A stretch of 64,000 bases of DNA from Maridesulfovibrio bastinii DSM 16055 (lineage in GTDB: Bacteria; Desulfobacterota; Desulfovibrionia; Desulfovibrionales; Desulfovibrionaceae), in assembly GCF_000429985.1 (NCBI RefSeq), contig NZ_AUCX01000009.1:1-64000 (forward strand). Direction: 5' to 3'. Position numbers and translations under genes: made by a program. Positions 54,532-63,267 of the stretch are shown here, one piece after another (position 1 is the first letter of the stretch; each line of letters begins with the position of its first letter). A model generated the notes under the pieces. It made no database searches and was not told the origin of the DNA. It saw only the letters and a list, made by a program, of their open reading frames with translations.

Positions 54532-55407
54532 TCAACGCACGGCTACATAACTGCTGATAATTCCGACAACAGCAACTACGCCGACCAGCATTGCGCATTG
54601 ATCAAGAGGCAGGAAGCCTATTTTCAGAAACAGAGGTGGAAAATTCAATATATCCCTGAAAAACTGCTGCGCCATGTAAAGGATGCCTACAGCTAAGGTT
54701 CCACCCAGAAAACCCTGAACAGCACCGCCGGTCAGAATAGGTATTCTTATGAACCATTGCTTGGCTCCGACAAGATAAAGTATCTCAATCTCGTCTTTTC
54801 TGGTCATAAGCGACAGACGCATCGTATTACCTACAACAAGCGCGACAACCAGACCTAAGAACATGATTACCGGCCAGACAATTGTCTTTGTCAGATTAAG
54901 CCACCCTCTGGCAAGGTCTATCTGTATTGGATTATAGTGGACTTTATCCACACCGTTCATAGCTTTGAGTTCAGAAAGAAGATCTGAAGCCCAGTTCTCG
55001 TCACCGGCACCGGGTTCTACAGAAAAAGAAAGAAGAGCTGTCGGTGGAAGCGGGTTATCCTTATCAAGATATGAAAAATTTTCTCCGCCACCAAGAGCCG
55101 AAGACAACTGTGTCAGTGCATTTTGCGGGGTAAAAGTATGAATTTCTTTCAATCCTTCAATATTTGAAAGTTTTTCCCATTCCGAAACATAAACATCTTC
55201 AGGTGTTGAAGCCTTCCAGAATATCTGAAACTGAACTTCGCCGCGTGTTTTAAGGAGTTCCTGATTGATGTTCTGCAGGGCAAGCATAAAAAAACCTGCA
55301 AGCAGTGAAACCATTGTCACTGCAATAAGGGTAAAAATATTTGCCCATGGATGAAGACCAAGATCACGAATGCCCCGGCCTACGAGTCTGAAAAAAAGAA
55401 TAAACAT
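54532..55407 (-). CDS. ftsX: Cell division protein FtsX
   Basis: 291 residues. A cytoplasmic N-terminus, TM1 (about 22-45), a large extracytoplasmic domain (about 46-165) and three C-terminal spans give the FtsX topology. The KDEIEILYLVGAKQWFIRIPI segment is the conserved FtsX coupling region. With FtsE it controls septal peptidoglycan hydrolases. It begins directly after ftsE. Confidence 0.93.
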   Translation of the reverse strand: MFILFFRLVGRGIRDLGLHPWANIFTLIAVTMVSLLAGFFMLALQNINQELLKTRGEVQFQIFWKASTPEDVYVSEWEKLSNIEGLKEIHTFTPQNALTQLSSALGGGENFSYLDKDNPLPPTALLSFSVEPGAGDENWASDLLSELKAMNGVDKVHYNPIQIDLARGWLNLTKTIVWPVIMFLGLVVALVVGNTMRLSLMTRKDEIEILYLVGAKQWFIRIPILTGGAVQGFLGGTLAVGILYMAQQFFRDILNFPPLFLKIGFLPLDQCAMLVGVVAVVGIISSYVAVR

Positions 55408-56091
55408 TTACTCGTCCTCCATAAAGAGGTGCGCAGGCGGTTCGGCTATGCATCCGTCTTCAAGGTGAACAATTCTTGCTTCCGGTATGGTTTGAAGAAC
55501 TTCACGGCTGTGGGTGGCCATTACGACTGTTGTGCCATGAGTATTAAATTGTCTGAAAATATCCATAAGGTGCATCGAAAGATCAAAATCAAGGTTTCCG
55601 GTAGGTTCATCTGCAAGAATCAGTTTGGGATTAACCACCATTGAACGTGCAATGGCAACTCTTTGCTGTTCCCCTCCTGAAAGGCGCTCGCATAAGGTGT
55701 ATGTCTTTTTTTCAAGTCCTAAAGCTCTGATAATGGCTCTGACCCTTTTATCAATTGTTGATTTAGGCATTCTGCGGACAATAAGCGCGAGTGCGATATT
55801 TTCAAAAACAGTTCGGTTGGTGAGAATTTTAAAATCCTGAAAAACAACGCCGACTTCTCTGCGCAGTTCAGGTATTTTTCTCTTCTTTAAAGAATGCAGA
55901 TCGAAACCGGCAACGGTGGCCTGACCTCTGGTAACCGGCAACGCTCCATAAAGAAGACGCATAAGAGTTGTTTTTCCTGCCCCGGAATGACCGGTAAGAA
56001 ATACAAACTCACCTTTGCCTACTTCAAGATTGATATCTTTAAGGGCCCAGTTTGAGCCGAAATTATATGAAAGCCTGTTTAGCAGAATCAT
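55408..56091 (-). CDS. ftsE: Cell division ATP-binding protein FtsE
   Basis: 227 residues. Walker [12 protein letters not shown]-loop FQDFKIL, signature [10 protein letters not shown], Walker [13 protein letters not shown] and H-loop ATHSREV. FtsE powers the FtsX complex in cell separation. Its stop abuts the ftsX start, the invariant ftsEX arrangement. The C-terminal extension past the H-loop is the normal FtsE length. Confidence 0.96.
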   Translation of the reverse strand: MILLNRLSYNFGSNWALKDINLEVGKGEFVFLTGHSGAGKTTLMRLLYGALPVTRGQATVAGFDLHSLKKRKIPELRREVGVVFQDFKILTNRTVFENIALALIVRRMPKSTIDKRVRAIIRALGLEKKTYTLCERLSGGEQQRVAIARSMVVNPKLILADEPTGNLDFDLSMHLMDIFRQFNTHGTTVVMATHSREVLQTIPEARIVHLEDGCIAEPPAHLFMEDE

Positions 56092-56114
56092 TTATTATAA
56101 TTATTTGCAATAGA

Positions 56115-56462
56115 TCAGAAAGTTAAATCAAGAGACTGTCCTTCAGAAGTGGTGCAGACAGCTTTTCCACCTGCTTTAAACGATTTTTTCTTATTTTTAA
56201 AAGAAAAATCGCATTTCATGCTTTTACCTTTAGTATTGTAAAGTATTGCCGAGGGATGTCTGGTATCAATTTCACCCTTGAAAACACTTCCATCGGGAAG
56301 TTCTGTTTCCAGAGAATAATCAGTTCCTGAGAGCATGTGTGCTGTAGCTGTCATGGAAACAGGCAGGGATTCTTGGCCCTCAGTAAAGGTTCCATTAAAA
56401 TTTTTAGGCGCGCATGCCGACAATGTAATAAGTAAAACGGGGATTACTATCCTCTTGAACAT
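56115..56462 (-). CDS. Small putative lipoprotein
   Basis: 115 residues. Signal peptide MFKRIVIPVLLITLSAC with lipobox LSAC (cysteine 17). The mature part is a mainly beta domain with two more cysteines (MKCDFSF and AVCTTSEG) that may form a disulfide. AAGGAG lies five bases before the ATG at 56462; a longer frame starts seven codons earlier. It precedes ftsE by 23 bp and may be co-transcribed. Family not recognised. Confidence 0.7.
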   Translation of the reverse strand: MFKRIVIPVLLITLSACAPKNFNGTFTEGQESLPVSMTATAHMLSGTDYSLETELPDGSVFKGEIDTRHPSAILYNTKGKSMKCDFSFKNKKKSFKAGGKAVCTTSEGQSLDLTF

Positions 56463-56930
56463 TCTGTCTCCTTCGACATTCATTTTGATATGAACAGCTC
56501 TGTAGCTGAATTATTAGTTAAAACATCGGCAGTGGCCGTCATATTTTTAAAAAGCAGAGGGCATTGCTACCTTGAAAACAATTAATAAACCACCTCAAAC
56601 CAAATAATAAAAACAGTCAAGTTCATTCACTATAAACGGTATGAACAGATAACCGGCAGCATTAAAAATCCATGATCAGTTTTTCACTAAGCTTGATTTA
56701 TCCTGAAAATTAGATGAAGCAAAGATTTACCTTTACACTGTTTTCAACTAAATTTCTGTTCCGGTGTAATACATTTTATGAAAATTTTCAGGCAGAAAGT
56801 TTTCCGGCAGGTTGAAATATTTCAAATCTAGTCCTTTGGGTAACAAATTGGACTGCCGGGTTAGTCTGTAAAAATTTTCAGACATTCGGCTGGGGTAATG
56901 AAGATAACAATAGCAGCAGGATCGATTGAA
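56463..56930. other. Gap with a structured leader upstream of the aminotransferase
   Basis: 468 bp without a gene. At 56804-56859 the sequence can fold as a three-way junction: CCGGCA/TGCCGG closing stem, TTGAA/TTCAA arm and GTCC/GGAC arm. A separate GTCTG/CAGAC hairpin is at 56864-56883. It might be an RNA leader element; I could not match it to a known riboswitch. Confidence 0.4.
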
Positions 56931-58106
56931 ATGAAAATTTCCGAAAGACTTATGAGAGCAAAGCCGTCAGCTACTTTGGCGGTGAACGCTAAAGCACAGG
57001 AACTGCGCGCACAGGGAAGGGAGATTGTAAGCCTTGCCGTGGGCGAACCAGATTTTCCTACACCAAAGCATGTATGTGAAGCCTTGAAAAAAGCAGCAGA
57101 TGAAGGATTCACACGTTACACACCGGTTCCGGGAATGCCGGCTCTCCGCAAAGCCGTAGCTGAATATTACGGAAAATTTTACGGTGTTAAAGCTGAAGCT
57201 GAAAATACAATTATCAGCAACGGTGGAAAACACTCTCTTTACAATCTGTGTATGGCTCTGGTCGATCCGGGTGACGAAGTACTTATTCCTGCACCTTACT
57301 GGGTAAGCTATCCTCCCATGGTTGAACTGGCCGATGGAAAACCGGTTATTGTGCCAACAAAAGCCTCCAACGGTTTTTTAGCTTCTGTTGAAGATCTGGA
57401 AGCAAGCAGCACACCTAAAACAAAAGTTCTTATTTTAAACACCCCGTCCAACCCTACTGGTGGACATTATCCGCAGGCTCATCTTGATGAAATTGCACAG
57501 TGGGCTAAAAAACGCGGAATATTCATCATCTGTGATGAAGTTTATGACAGGCTTGTTTACGAGCCGGCTACATTTTCAACACTTTCAACATTCTGGGAAA
57601 AGAATCCTGAAGATGTTGCTGTTGTTGGTGCTCTTTCAAAAAGTTTCAGCATGACCGGCTGGCGTGTAGGAACAACACTGGCTCATGCCGACCTCGTTAA
57701 ATCAATAGTAAAGATTCAGGGACAGTCTACATCAAATATCAATTCAATGACCCAGAAAGCCGCTATCGCTGCTTATGAAGGTCCGTGGGATCTTGTTGAT
57801 ACTATGAGGGAAGCATTCCAGAGACGTAGAGATATTGCCTATGATATCATTACATCATGGCCCGGCGTAAAATGTTCAAAACCTGATGGAGCTTTTTATC
57901 TCTTCCCGGTTCTCAACGCATTTTACGATGAAGAAACACCTGATTCAGCTTCCATGTGTACCAAGATTCTTGAAGAAGCCGGTATCGCTCTTGTCCCCGG
58001 TTCAGCTTTCGGTGATGACCGCTGTATCCGCTTTTCCTATGCCGTAGATGATGAAATTCTGAAATCTTCACTTGAAAAAGTCGGCAAAGTGTTGATGAAG
58101 AAATAA
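56931..58106 (+). CDS. aspC: Class I aspartate/aromatic aminotransferase (AspC-like)
   Basis: 391 residues, a PLP enzyme transferring the amino group of aspartate or related amino acids to 2-oxoglutarate. N-terminus MKISERLMRAKPSATLAVNA, then VGEPDFPTPKHV, NTPSNPTGGHY, DEVYDRLVYE, and the PLP lysine in GALSKSFSMTGWRVG. ATG at 56931 is chosen because the family begins there and AGGA lies upstream; an in-frame ATG 11 codons earlier is possible. The terminal RFSYAV segment binds the distal carboxylate. Confidence 0.92.
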   Translation: MKISERLMRAKPSATLAVNAKAQELRAQGREIVSLAVGEPDFPTPKHVCEALKKAADEGFTRYTPVPGMPALRKAVAEYYGKFYGVKAEAENTIISNGGKHSLYNLCMALVDPGDEVLIPAPYWVSYPPMVELADGKPVIVPTKASNGFLASVEDLEASSTPKTKVLILNTPSNPTGGHYPQAHLDEIAQWAKKRGIFIICDEVYDRLVYEPATFSTLSTFWEKNPEDVAVVGALSKSFSMTGWRVGTTLAHADLVKSIVKIQGQSTSNINSMTQKAAIAAYEGPWDLVDTMREAFQRRRDIAYDIITSWPGVKCSKPDGAFYLFPVLNAFYDEETPDSASMCTKILEEAGIALVPGSAFGDDRCIRFSYAVDDEILKSSLEKVGKVLMKK

Positions 58107-58202
58107 AAAGTTCGTAATAATAACCATATTTGAAAAATAAACAGGCATTCCCTGTTATAAAAAACAGGGAATGCCACTAAAATCATCAGGGGGAAATCAG
58201 AT

Positions 58203-59546
58203 ATGGCTGCGAACATAATAGACTGGACTAACGGCTTTCTTGATAATCTGGACATTTCGACCCCTCGCCAACAAGCTGAATTAATTTCAAAAAAATTAAA
58301 AAATGAAATAGAACAGGGTAAACTACCATTTTGTTCTATGGGCTACATGCCTGAACTTCTTCACGAGCTTGAAGGATTAAAGCCCTTTATTCAAGGTTTC
58401 GAGCACATGCTTCTGCTTGGAATCGGCGGTTCAGCACTTGGAGCCCGCGCACTCCAGAAAGCTTTTTTTCAAAGTCAGGACCAGCCCGGTCATAACGGTC
58501 CATGGCTCTGGATAGCAGATAATGTCTGCGTAAATTCAATTGAAGCCTATCTTGAAAAACTTCCTCCTGAAAAAACAATTGTTGTTGTTGTCTCCAAATC
58601 CGGCGGCACAATTGAAACTATCAGCCAGTATTTTCTGACCAAAGAATGGATGCGTAAAGCCAGTCCTGAACGCTGGAATGACAATTTCATCTTTGTAACT
58701 GACAAAAATAACGGATTTCTGCGGGAGCAGGCTGACGAACTTTCAATACGCAGTCTTGAAGTTCCTGATTATCTTGGCGGGCGTTATTCAATTCTGTCTG
58801 CCGTAGGTCTTCTACCTGCCATGTTTATGGGAATTGATTACAGCTCCCTAGTGGAAGGGGCTGCCAACATTTTAGCACCACTTGCTTCACCTTCTCTTGA
58901 TGCCTGGAAAATAGTGGAGCATCCTTCATTCGAGCTGGCCTGCTGGAATGCTGCGCTCATGGAAAAGGGCTATAATGAGCTAATTTTCTTCTCGTATATT
59001 CCCCAATGGGCCTGCTTCGGACAGTGGTTTGCCCAGCTCTGGGCCGAAAGCATCGGTAAGGAAGGAAAAGGAAGTCAGCCCATTCCGGCAGTAGGGGTTA
59101 CTGACCAGCATTCTGTAAACCAGATGTTCCTTGATGGACCACGAAACAAGGCCTGCTTATTTTTGACCTGCCCCAATCTTCCGGAAGGTATGGCTTTTCC
59201 CGATGACATTCCTGAAAAGTTCGCCTACATCAAAAACAGAAAATTCGGTGAGCTTCTTCAGGCAGAAGGTCTTGGAACTAAAATGGCTTTATGTAAAACC
59301 GGAGTTCCTCTGGTTGAAATGCAGCTGGCCTTTGCTGATGAAAAAGCTGCCGGAAAACTTATGGGACTTTTGATGGCAGCAACAATTTTCACCGGATGGA
59401 TTTTAAACATCAACCCGATAGACCAGCCTGCCGTAGAGTTAGGAAAACGTCTTGCCAAGGCAAGGATGGGAGCCGGTGGACTTGCTGCTGAGAAAAAAGA
59501 CCTTGATGCATTTCTCAGCACTGAGCGCAAAGAACAGGAGTTCTGA
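58203..59546 (+). CDS. pgi: Glucose-6-phosphate isomerase
   Basis: 447 residues (short bacterial/archaeal-type length). GIGGSALGARALQKAF opens the sugar-phosphate site, VVVSKSGGTIETISQY contains the phosphate loop, and a catalytic glutamate is expected around ESIGKEGKGSQP. It interconverts glucose 6-phosphate and fructose 6-phosphate. GGGGGAAA lies before the ATG. The next gene, a histidine kinase, begins three bases after the stop. Confidence 0.94.
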   Translation: MAANIIDWTNGFLDNLDISTPRQQAELISKKLKNEIEQGKLPFCSMGYMPELLHELEGLKPFIQGFEHMLLLGIGGSALGARALQKAFFQSQDQPGHNGPWLWIADNVCVNSIEAYLEKLPPEKTIVVVVSKSGGTIETISQYFLTKEWMRKASPERWNDNFIFVTDKNNGFLREQADELSIRSLEVPDYLGGRYSILSAVGLLPAMFMGIDYSSLVEGAANILAPLASPSLDAWKIVEHPSFELACWNAALMEKGYNELIFFSYIPQWACFGQWFAQLWAESIGKEGKGSQPIPAVGVTDQHSVNQMFLDGPRNKACLFLTCPNLPEGMAFPDDIPEKFAYIKNRKFGELLQAEGLGTKMALCKTGVPLVEMQLAFADEKAAGKLMGLLMAATIFTGWILNINPIDQPAVELGKRLAKARMGAGGLAAEKKDLDAFLSTERKEQEF

Positions 59547-59549
59547 TTT

Positions 59550-60983
59550 TTGGATTCAAATAAGCAAACCGAACAGGTCCATTCATTTCAACTTGTAAAA
59601 TTTCTTTCATGGACACTTCTAGCTGTTATTGTTGCCAGCAGTCTGGGCCTGTCGGTTTTTCTGGCAAATCATGCCGATGATACCCTGCTCGAAAAGCAGA
59701 AAGAATTTGCGCTGTTACAGGCTGAAAACCTTAACCACCAGATATATAGAAGGTTTATTCTCCCGACTATCATTGGTTATGGAAAAGTTGCTCTGAAAAA
59801 CGAAGAGCAGATGACAAGGCTGGATCAGGTTGTCCGCACAACCATTCACAGTTTTAAAATTAATGAAGTACGTATTATAGATCCGAGTTTCATTGTTTCC
59901 TACTCCACTGATAAATCAATAATCGGTAAAAAAGGACTGGCTGGACAGTTTGTTAAAAAAGCTCTTGATAAAGGCGTTGCCAGTTATGAATTTGTAAGCA
60001 ATATATCTACCTTCGCAGCTATTTTTACTTTTGATATGAAGCCGGGATCAATGCTGCTTAAGATGACCTATCCGCTACGCTCTGAGCGAAGTCTTAATAT
60101 TGATGAAAATTTTATTATGGGAGCTCTTGAAATAACTCAGGATATTACTGAGGATTATCAGTCTGTCATAAATTTTGAAAGGTTGATTCTTTTTACTTCC
60201 AGTTTTTCCGCGCTGATACTTTTTGCCACTATCATGATGATTATCAAAAGGGCTGATATGATAAACGCCCAGCGTATTGAAGACCGTGAACAGTTTGAAC
60301 GTGAGCTTAATCAGAGTGAAAAGCTGGCCAGTATAGGACGAATGGTTTCAGGTGTAGCCCATGAGATAAGAAATCCTCTTGGAATCATAAGCTCCAGCTC
60401 GGAGCTTCTCCTTAAACGGATTAAAGAAAAAGATCCTGTTAATACCAGAATTCTGGAAGCTATCCATCAGGAAACGAAACGTCTGAGCAGGACTGTAAGT
60501 GATTTTCTTGATTATGCCCGGCCGCGAAAGGTAAACAAAACAAAAACTGATCCGGCTGAAATACTGGATAAAATAGTATTTTTTATGGAAGCGCGCTGTG
60601 AGCAGAATAATATAATTATCAATCGGAACTACGTTCCCGGTAATTATATCTGCGGTGACAGCGATCTTCTTTACAGAGCATTTTACAATCTTACCGGAAA
60701 CTCTATTCAGGCGATTGAGTCAGACAGTGTTATTGATCTGTTTATCAATGATAACGGTGAAAGCATTGAAGTAGTTTTTTCGGATAATGGTCCGGGATTT
60801 TCACAGGAAATAATAGATAAAGTATGTGATCCCTTTTTTACCACTAAAGATAACGGAACAGGCCTTGGTCTTGCCATAGTCGGCAATATTGTGGAAAGCC
60901 ATGAGGGATCTATGGAAATAGATAACAACCCTGAGGGCGGGGCCATGATTACTCTGATATTCCCGAAAAAAGAAACCTGTTAA
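59550..60983 (+). CDS. NtrB/ZraS-type membrane histidine kinase
   Basis: 477 residues, starting at TTG; AGGAG nine bases upstream and the absence of an ATG before the first membrane span support this. TM1 (about 18-38) and TM2 (about 215-232) enclose a periplasmic domain of about 175 residues with a Cache-like pattern. HisKA with H271 in SGVAHEIRNPLGIISSS is followed by a HATPase with NGTGLGLAIVGNI. The partner regulator gene starts 18 bp after the stop. Co-transcription with pgi is likely from the 3-bp spacing. Confidence 0.88.
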   Translation: MDSNKQTEQVHSFQLVKFLSWTLLAVIVASSLGLSVFLANHADDTLLEKQKEFALLQAENLNHQIYRRFILPTIIGYGKVALKNEEQMTRLDQVVRTTIHSFKINEVRIIDPSFIVSYSTDKSIIGKKGLAGQFVKKALDKGVASYEFVSNISTFAAIFTFDMKPGSMLLKMTYPLRSERSLNIDENFIMGALEITQDITEDYQSVINFERLILFTSSFSALILFATIMMIIKRADMINAQRIEDREQFERELNQSEKLASIGRMVSGVAHEIRNPLGIISSSSELLLKRIKEKDPVNTRILEAIHQETKRLSRTVSDFLDYARPRKVNKTKTDPAEILDKIVFFMEARCEQNNIIINRNYVPGNYICGDSDLLYRAFYNLTGNSIQAIESDSVIDLFINDNGESIEVVFSDNGPGFSQEIIDKVCDPFFTTKDNGTGLGLAIVGNIVESHEGSMEIDNNPEGGAMITLIFPKKETC

Positions 60984-61001
60984 CCAGTCAACGGAATTAC
61001 A

Positions 61002-62375
61002 ATGTCCAGCAATATTTTAGTACTTGATGACGAGACAAACTATCTGCTTATTCTTGAAGCGATATTAAGTGACGAAGGTTACAATGTCACAGCTCTTTCA
61101 GACCCGGAAACAGGCCTTGCATATCTTGATGAATCTGAAGTTGATATGGTCATAACCGATATGAAAATGCCTAAACTGACAGGGCAGGAAGTTCTTGAGC
61201 ACATCAAGAAAAATTTTCCATACATTCCGGTTATTATCATGACTGCATTCGGTAGTATTGAATCAGCTGTCGAAGCAATGAAAATAGGTGCTTTTGATTA
61301 CATAACCAAACCATTCGCCAATGAAGAATTATTGCTTTCAGTTACCAAAGCAGCCCAGTTTTCAAATACCCAGCGGGAAAACAGACTGCTCCGCGAACAG
61401 ATAAAAGAGCGTTACTCTCCTTCAAATATTATTGGACGTTCCCGCCCGATGCTTGCGGTTTTTGATATGATACAAAAAGCAGCACCGGGAAACAGTACTG
61501 TTCTGGTAACTGGTGAGTCTGGTACTGGAAAAGAACTCATAGCCAAAGCTATTCACCAGTCTTCACCGCGCTGTGACAACCCGTTTATTTCAGTCAATTG
61601 TATGGCCCTTAATCCCGGAGTTCTGGAAAGTGAGCTTTTTGGACATGAAAAAGGTTCTTTCACAGGAGCTGTAGCCCGCAAACGCGGAAGGTTTGAAGCC
61701 GCTGATAAAGGAACTCTTTTCCTAGATGAAATAGGTGAACTTTCACAGGACATGCAGGTTAAACTTCTGCGGGTAATTCAGGAAAGGACAATTGAAAGAG
61801 TTGGTGGGGTGGACCCCATCAAAGTTGATATAAGGATAGTTGCAGCAACAAATAAAGATTTGAAAAAAGCCGTTGAAGCCGGGGAATTCAGAGAAGACCT
61901 GTATTATCGCCTTAATGTTGTAAGCATTGAAGTTCCTCCCCTTCGTGAACGCCGGGAAGATATACCTTTTCTTACAAATCATTTTCTTGAAAAATATTCT
62001 CAGGACAATAACAAGTCTTTTGAAGGATTTTCACCATCAGCAATGGATTATCTTTCTGCCTATGAGTGGCCCGGAAATGTGCGCCAGTTACAGAATGTAA
62101 TTGAACGCTGCGTGGTTTTAAGCCCCGGTCCGCAAATTAAATCGGAAGATCTGCCATCCGAAATAAAAGATGAGGAATCACAGTTCAAAAGTGCAGTTGA
62201 TCTTCTTCCTTCAAAACTCAATCTTGCACATACCCTTGAAAAAATTGAAGCAAACCTTGTGCGCAGGGCTCTTGTTCATAGTAATTTTGTAAAAGTTGAT
62301 GCAGCTGAAATGCTTGGAATTTCTAAATCACTTTTGCAGTATAAACTTAAAAAATATAATATTTCAGGTAAATAG
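61002..62375 (+). CDS. Sigma-54-dependent response regulator (NtrC/AtoC family)
   Basis: 457 residues. Receiver (1-120) with D53 in MVITDMKMPK; AAA+ domain with Walker A GESGTGKELIAKAIH, sigma-54 contact loop GSFTGA (a variant of GAFTGA), Walker B GTLFLDEIGEL and arginine finger region RIVAATNKDL; and a C-terminal Fis-type helix-turn-helix (LVRRALVHSNFVKVDAAEML, then ISKSLLQYKLKKY). It activates sigma-54 promoters when phosphorylated by the adjacent kinase. Target genes are not identifiable in the window. Confidence 0.95.
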   Translation: MSSNILVLDDETNYLLILEAILSDEGYNVTALSDPETGLAYLDESEVDMVITDMKMPKLTGQEVLEHIKKNFPYIPVIIMTAFGSIESAVEAMKIGAFDYITKPFANEELLLSVTKAAQFSNTQRENRLLREQIKERYSPSNIIGRSRPMLAVFDMIQKAAPGNSTVLVTGESGTGKELIAKAIHQSSPRCDNPFISVNCMALNPGVLESELFGHEKGSFTGAVARKRGRFEAADKGTLFLDEIGELSQDMQVKLLRVIQERTIERVGGVDPIKVDIRIVAATNKDLKKAVEAGEFREDLYYRLNVVSIEVPPLRERREDIPFLTNHFLEKYSQDNNKSFEGFSPSAMDYLSAYEWPGNVRQLQNVIERCVVLSPGPQIKSEDLPSEIKDEESQFKSAVDLLPSKLNLAHTLEKIEANLVRRALVHSNFVKVDAAEMLGISKSLLQYKLKKYNISGK

Positions 62376-62400
62376 ATAAAAATATAAATTTTAGGTAATA

Positions 62401-62443
62401 AATAAAGAAGGGTGTTCAAAGTATTTTGAACACCCTTCTTTAT
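62401..62443. terminator. Strong bidirectional terminator between the response regulator and the TPR lipoprotein
   Basis: A 20-bp perfect stem (AATAAAGAAGGGTGTTCAAA and its complement) around a GTA loop, with A/T-rich ends. Confidence 0.9.
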
Positions 62444-62470
62444 TATGGATATATTTATGAACTCGAATAA

Positions 62471-63265
62471 CTATTTGATTTCTTTTTCAATATAGCTGAT
62501 GCGCAGTTCTATGGCATTCGGATTAGGGTATGTGTCTTTTATCTCTTTAAGCAGGTCCAGAGCTTTTTTATAGTCATCCTGCTGCTCATAAAGGTCTGCA
62601 AGCAGAAAAGCGGCCTCGGAGTGTATCTCCGCGGAAACTTCATGCATGCTGACAAGATTCTCAAGCTCTGCCATAGCTCTCTGTCTGGCCTGAATCAAAG
62701 TCAGAGTCTGGGCTTTTTCAAAAAGAGCTTCTGATTTTGTTTCAATATTGTCAGTGTAATCGGCACATTCACCAAAAATAAGAATAGCCAGATCGTAGCT
62801 TCTAAGCTCTCGATAAGTTCTTGCGAGCATCATTCTTGTTTTATCCATTTCAGCCTGTGGCTGATCAGGAAATTCAAGACTTTTTTCCAGATTTTCAACT
62901 GCTGCTTTCAGTTTACCGCAGCGGATATACATTGCTGCTACACGTCTTTTAAGCACAGGAGCTTTTTTGGAGTCATGCCCGAATTCAAGATACATGGCTT
63001 CTAAAATGCTTGCTCCACGCTCCGGGTCCTGTCGCACATCAGAAGCAATGGAAACAAGCTTATTCCACGCCTGTAGACGTTTTTTTCCCTGCGGGTTGTT
63101 TTGCAGATAGCTTTCAAAACCCTTTTCAGCTTCAAAGTAATATCCGTCTGAAAAGGATTTCCGGGCTTTCGCAAATTCAGGATTAACCTGATTACTGTTA
63201 TTTTCGCAGCCCTGAACACTGAATATTGTCAGGGCTGCGATAAATATAAGCAGGAATTTCCTCAT
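62471..63265 (-). CDS. TPR-repeat lipoprotein
   Basis: 264 residues. Lipoprotein signal MRKFLLIFIAALTIFSVQGC with lipobox SVQGC; the mature protein has TPR-like helices (FAKARKSFSDGYYFEAEKGF, SEAAFLLADLYEQQDDYKKA). It resembles outer-membrane assembly lipoproteins in general layout (BamD-like), but with no specific match. It starts two bases after the gyrA stop and is probably transcribed with it. Function unknown. Confidence 0.75.
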   Translation of the reverse strand: MRKFLLIFIAALTIFSVQGCENNSNQVNPEFAKARKSFSDGYYFEAEKGFESYLQNNPQGKKRLQAWNKLVSIASDVRQDPERGASILEAMYLEFGHDSKKAPVLKRRVAAMYIRCGKLKAAVENLEKSLEFPDQPQAEMDKTRMMLARTYRELRSYDLAILIFGECADYTDNIETKSEALFEKAQTLTLIQARQRAMAELENLVSMHEVSAEIHSEAAFLLADLYEQQDDYKKALDLLKEIKDTYPNPNAIELRISYIEKEIK

Positions 63266-63267
63266 AA

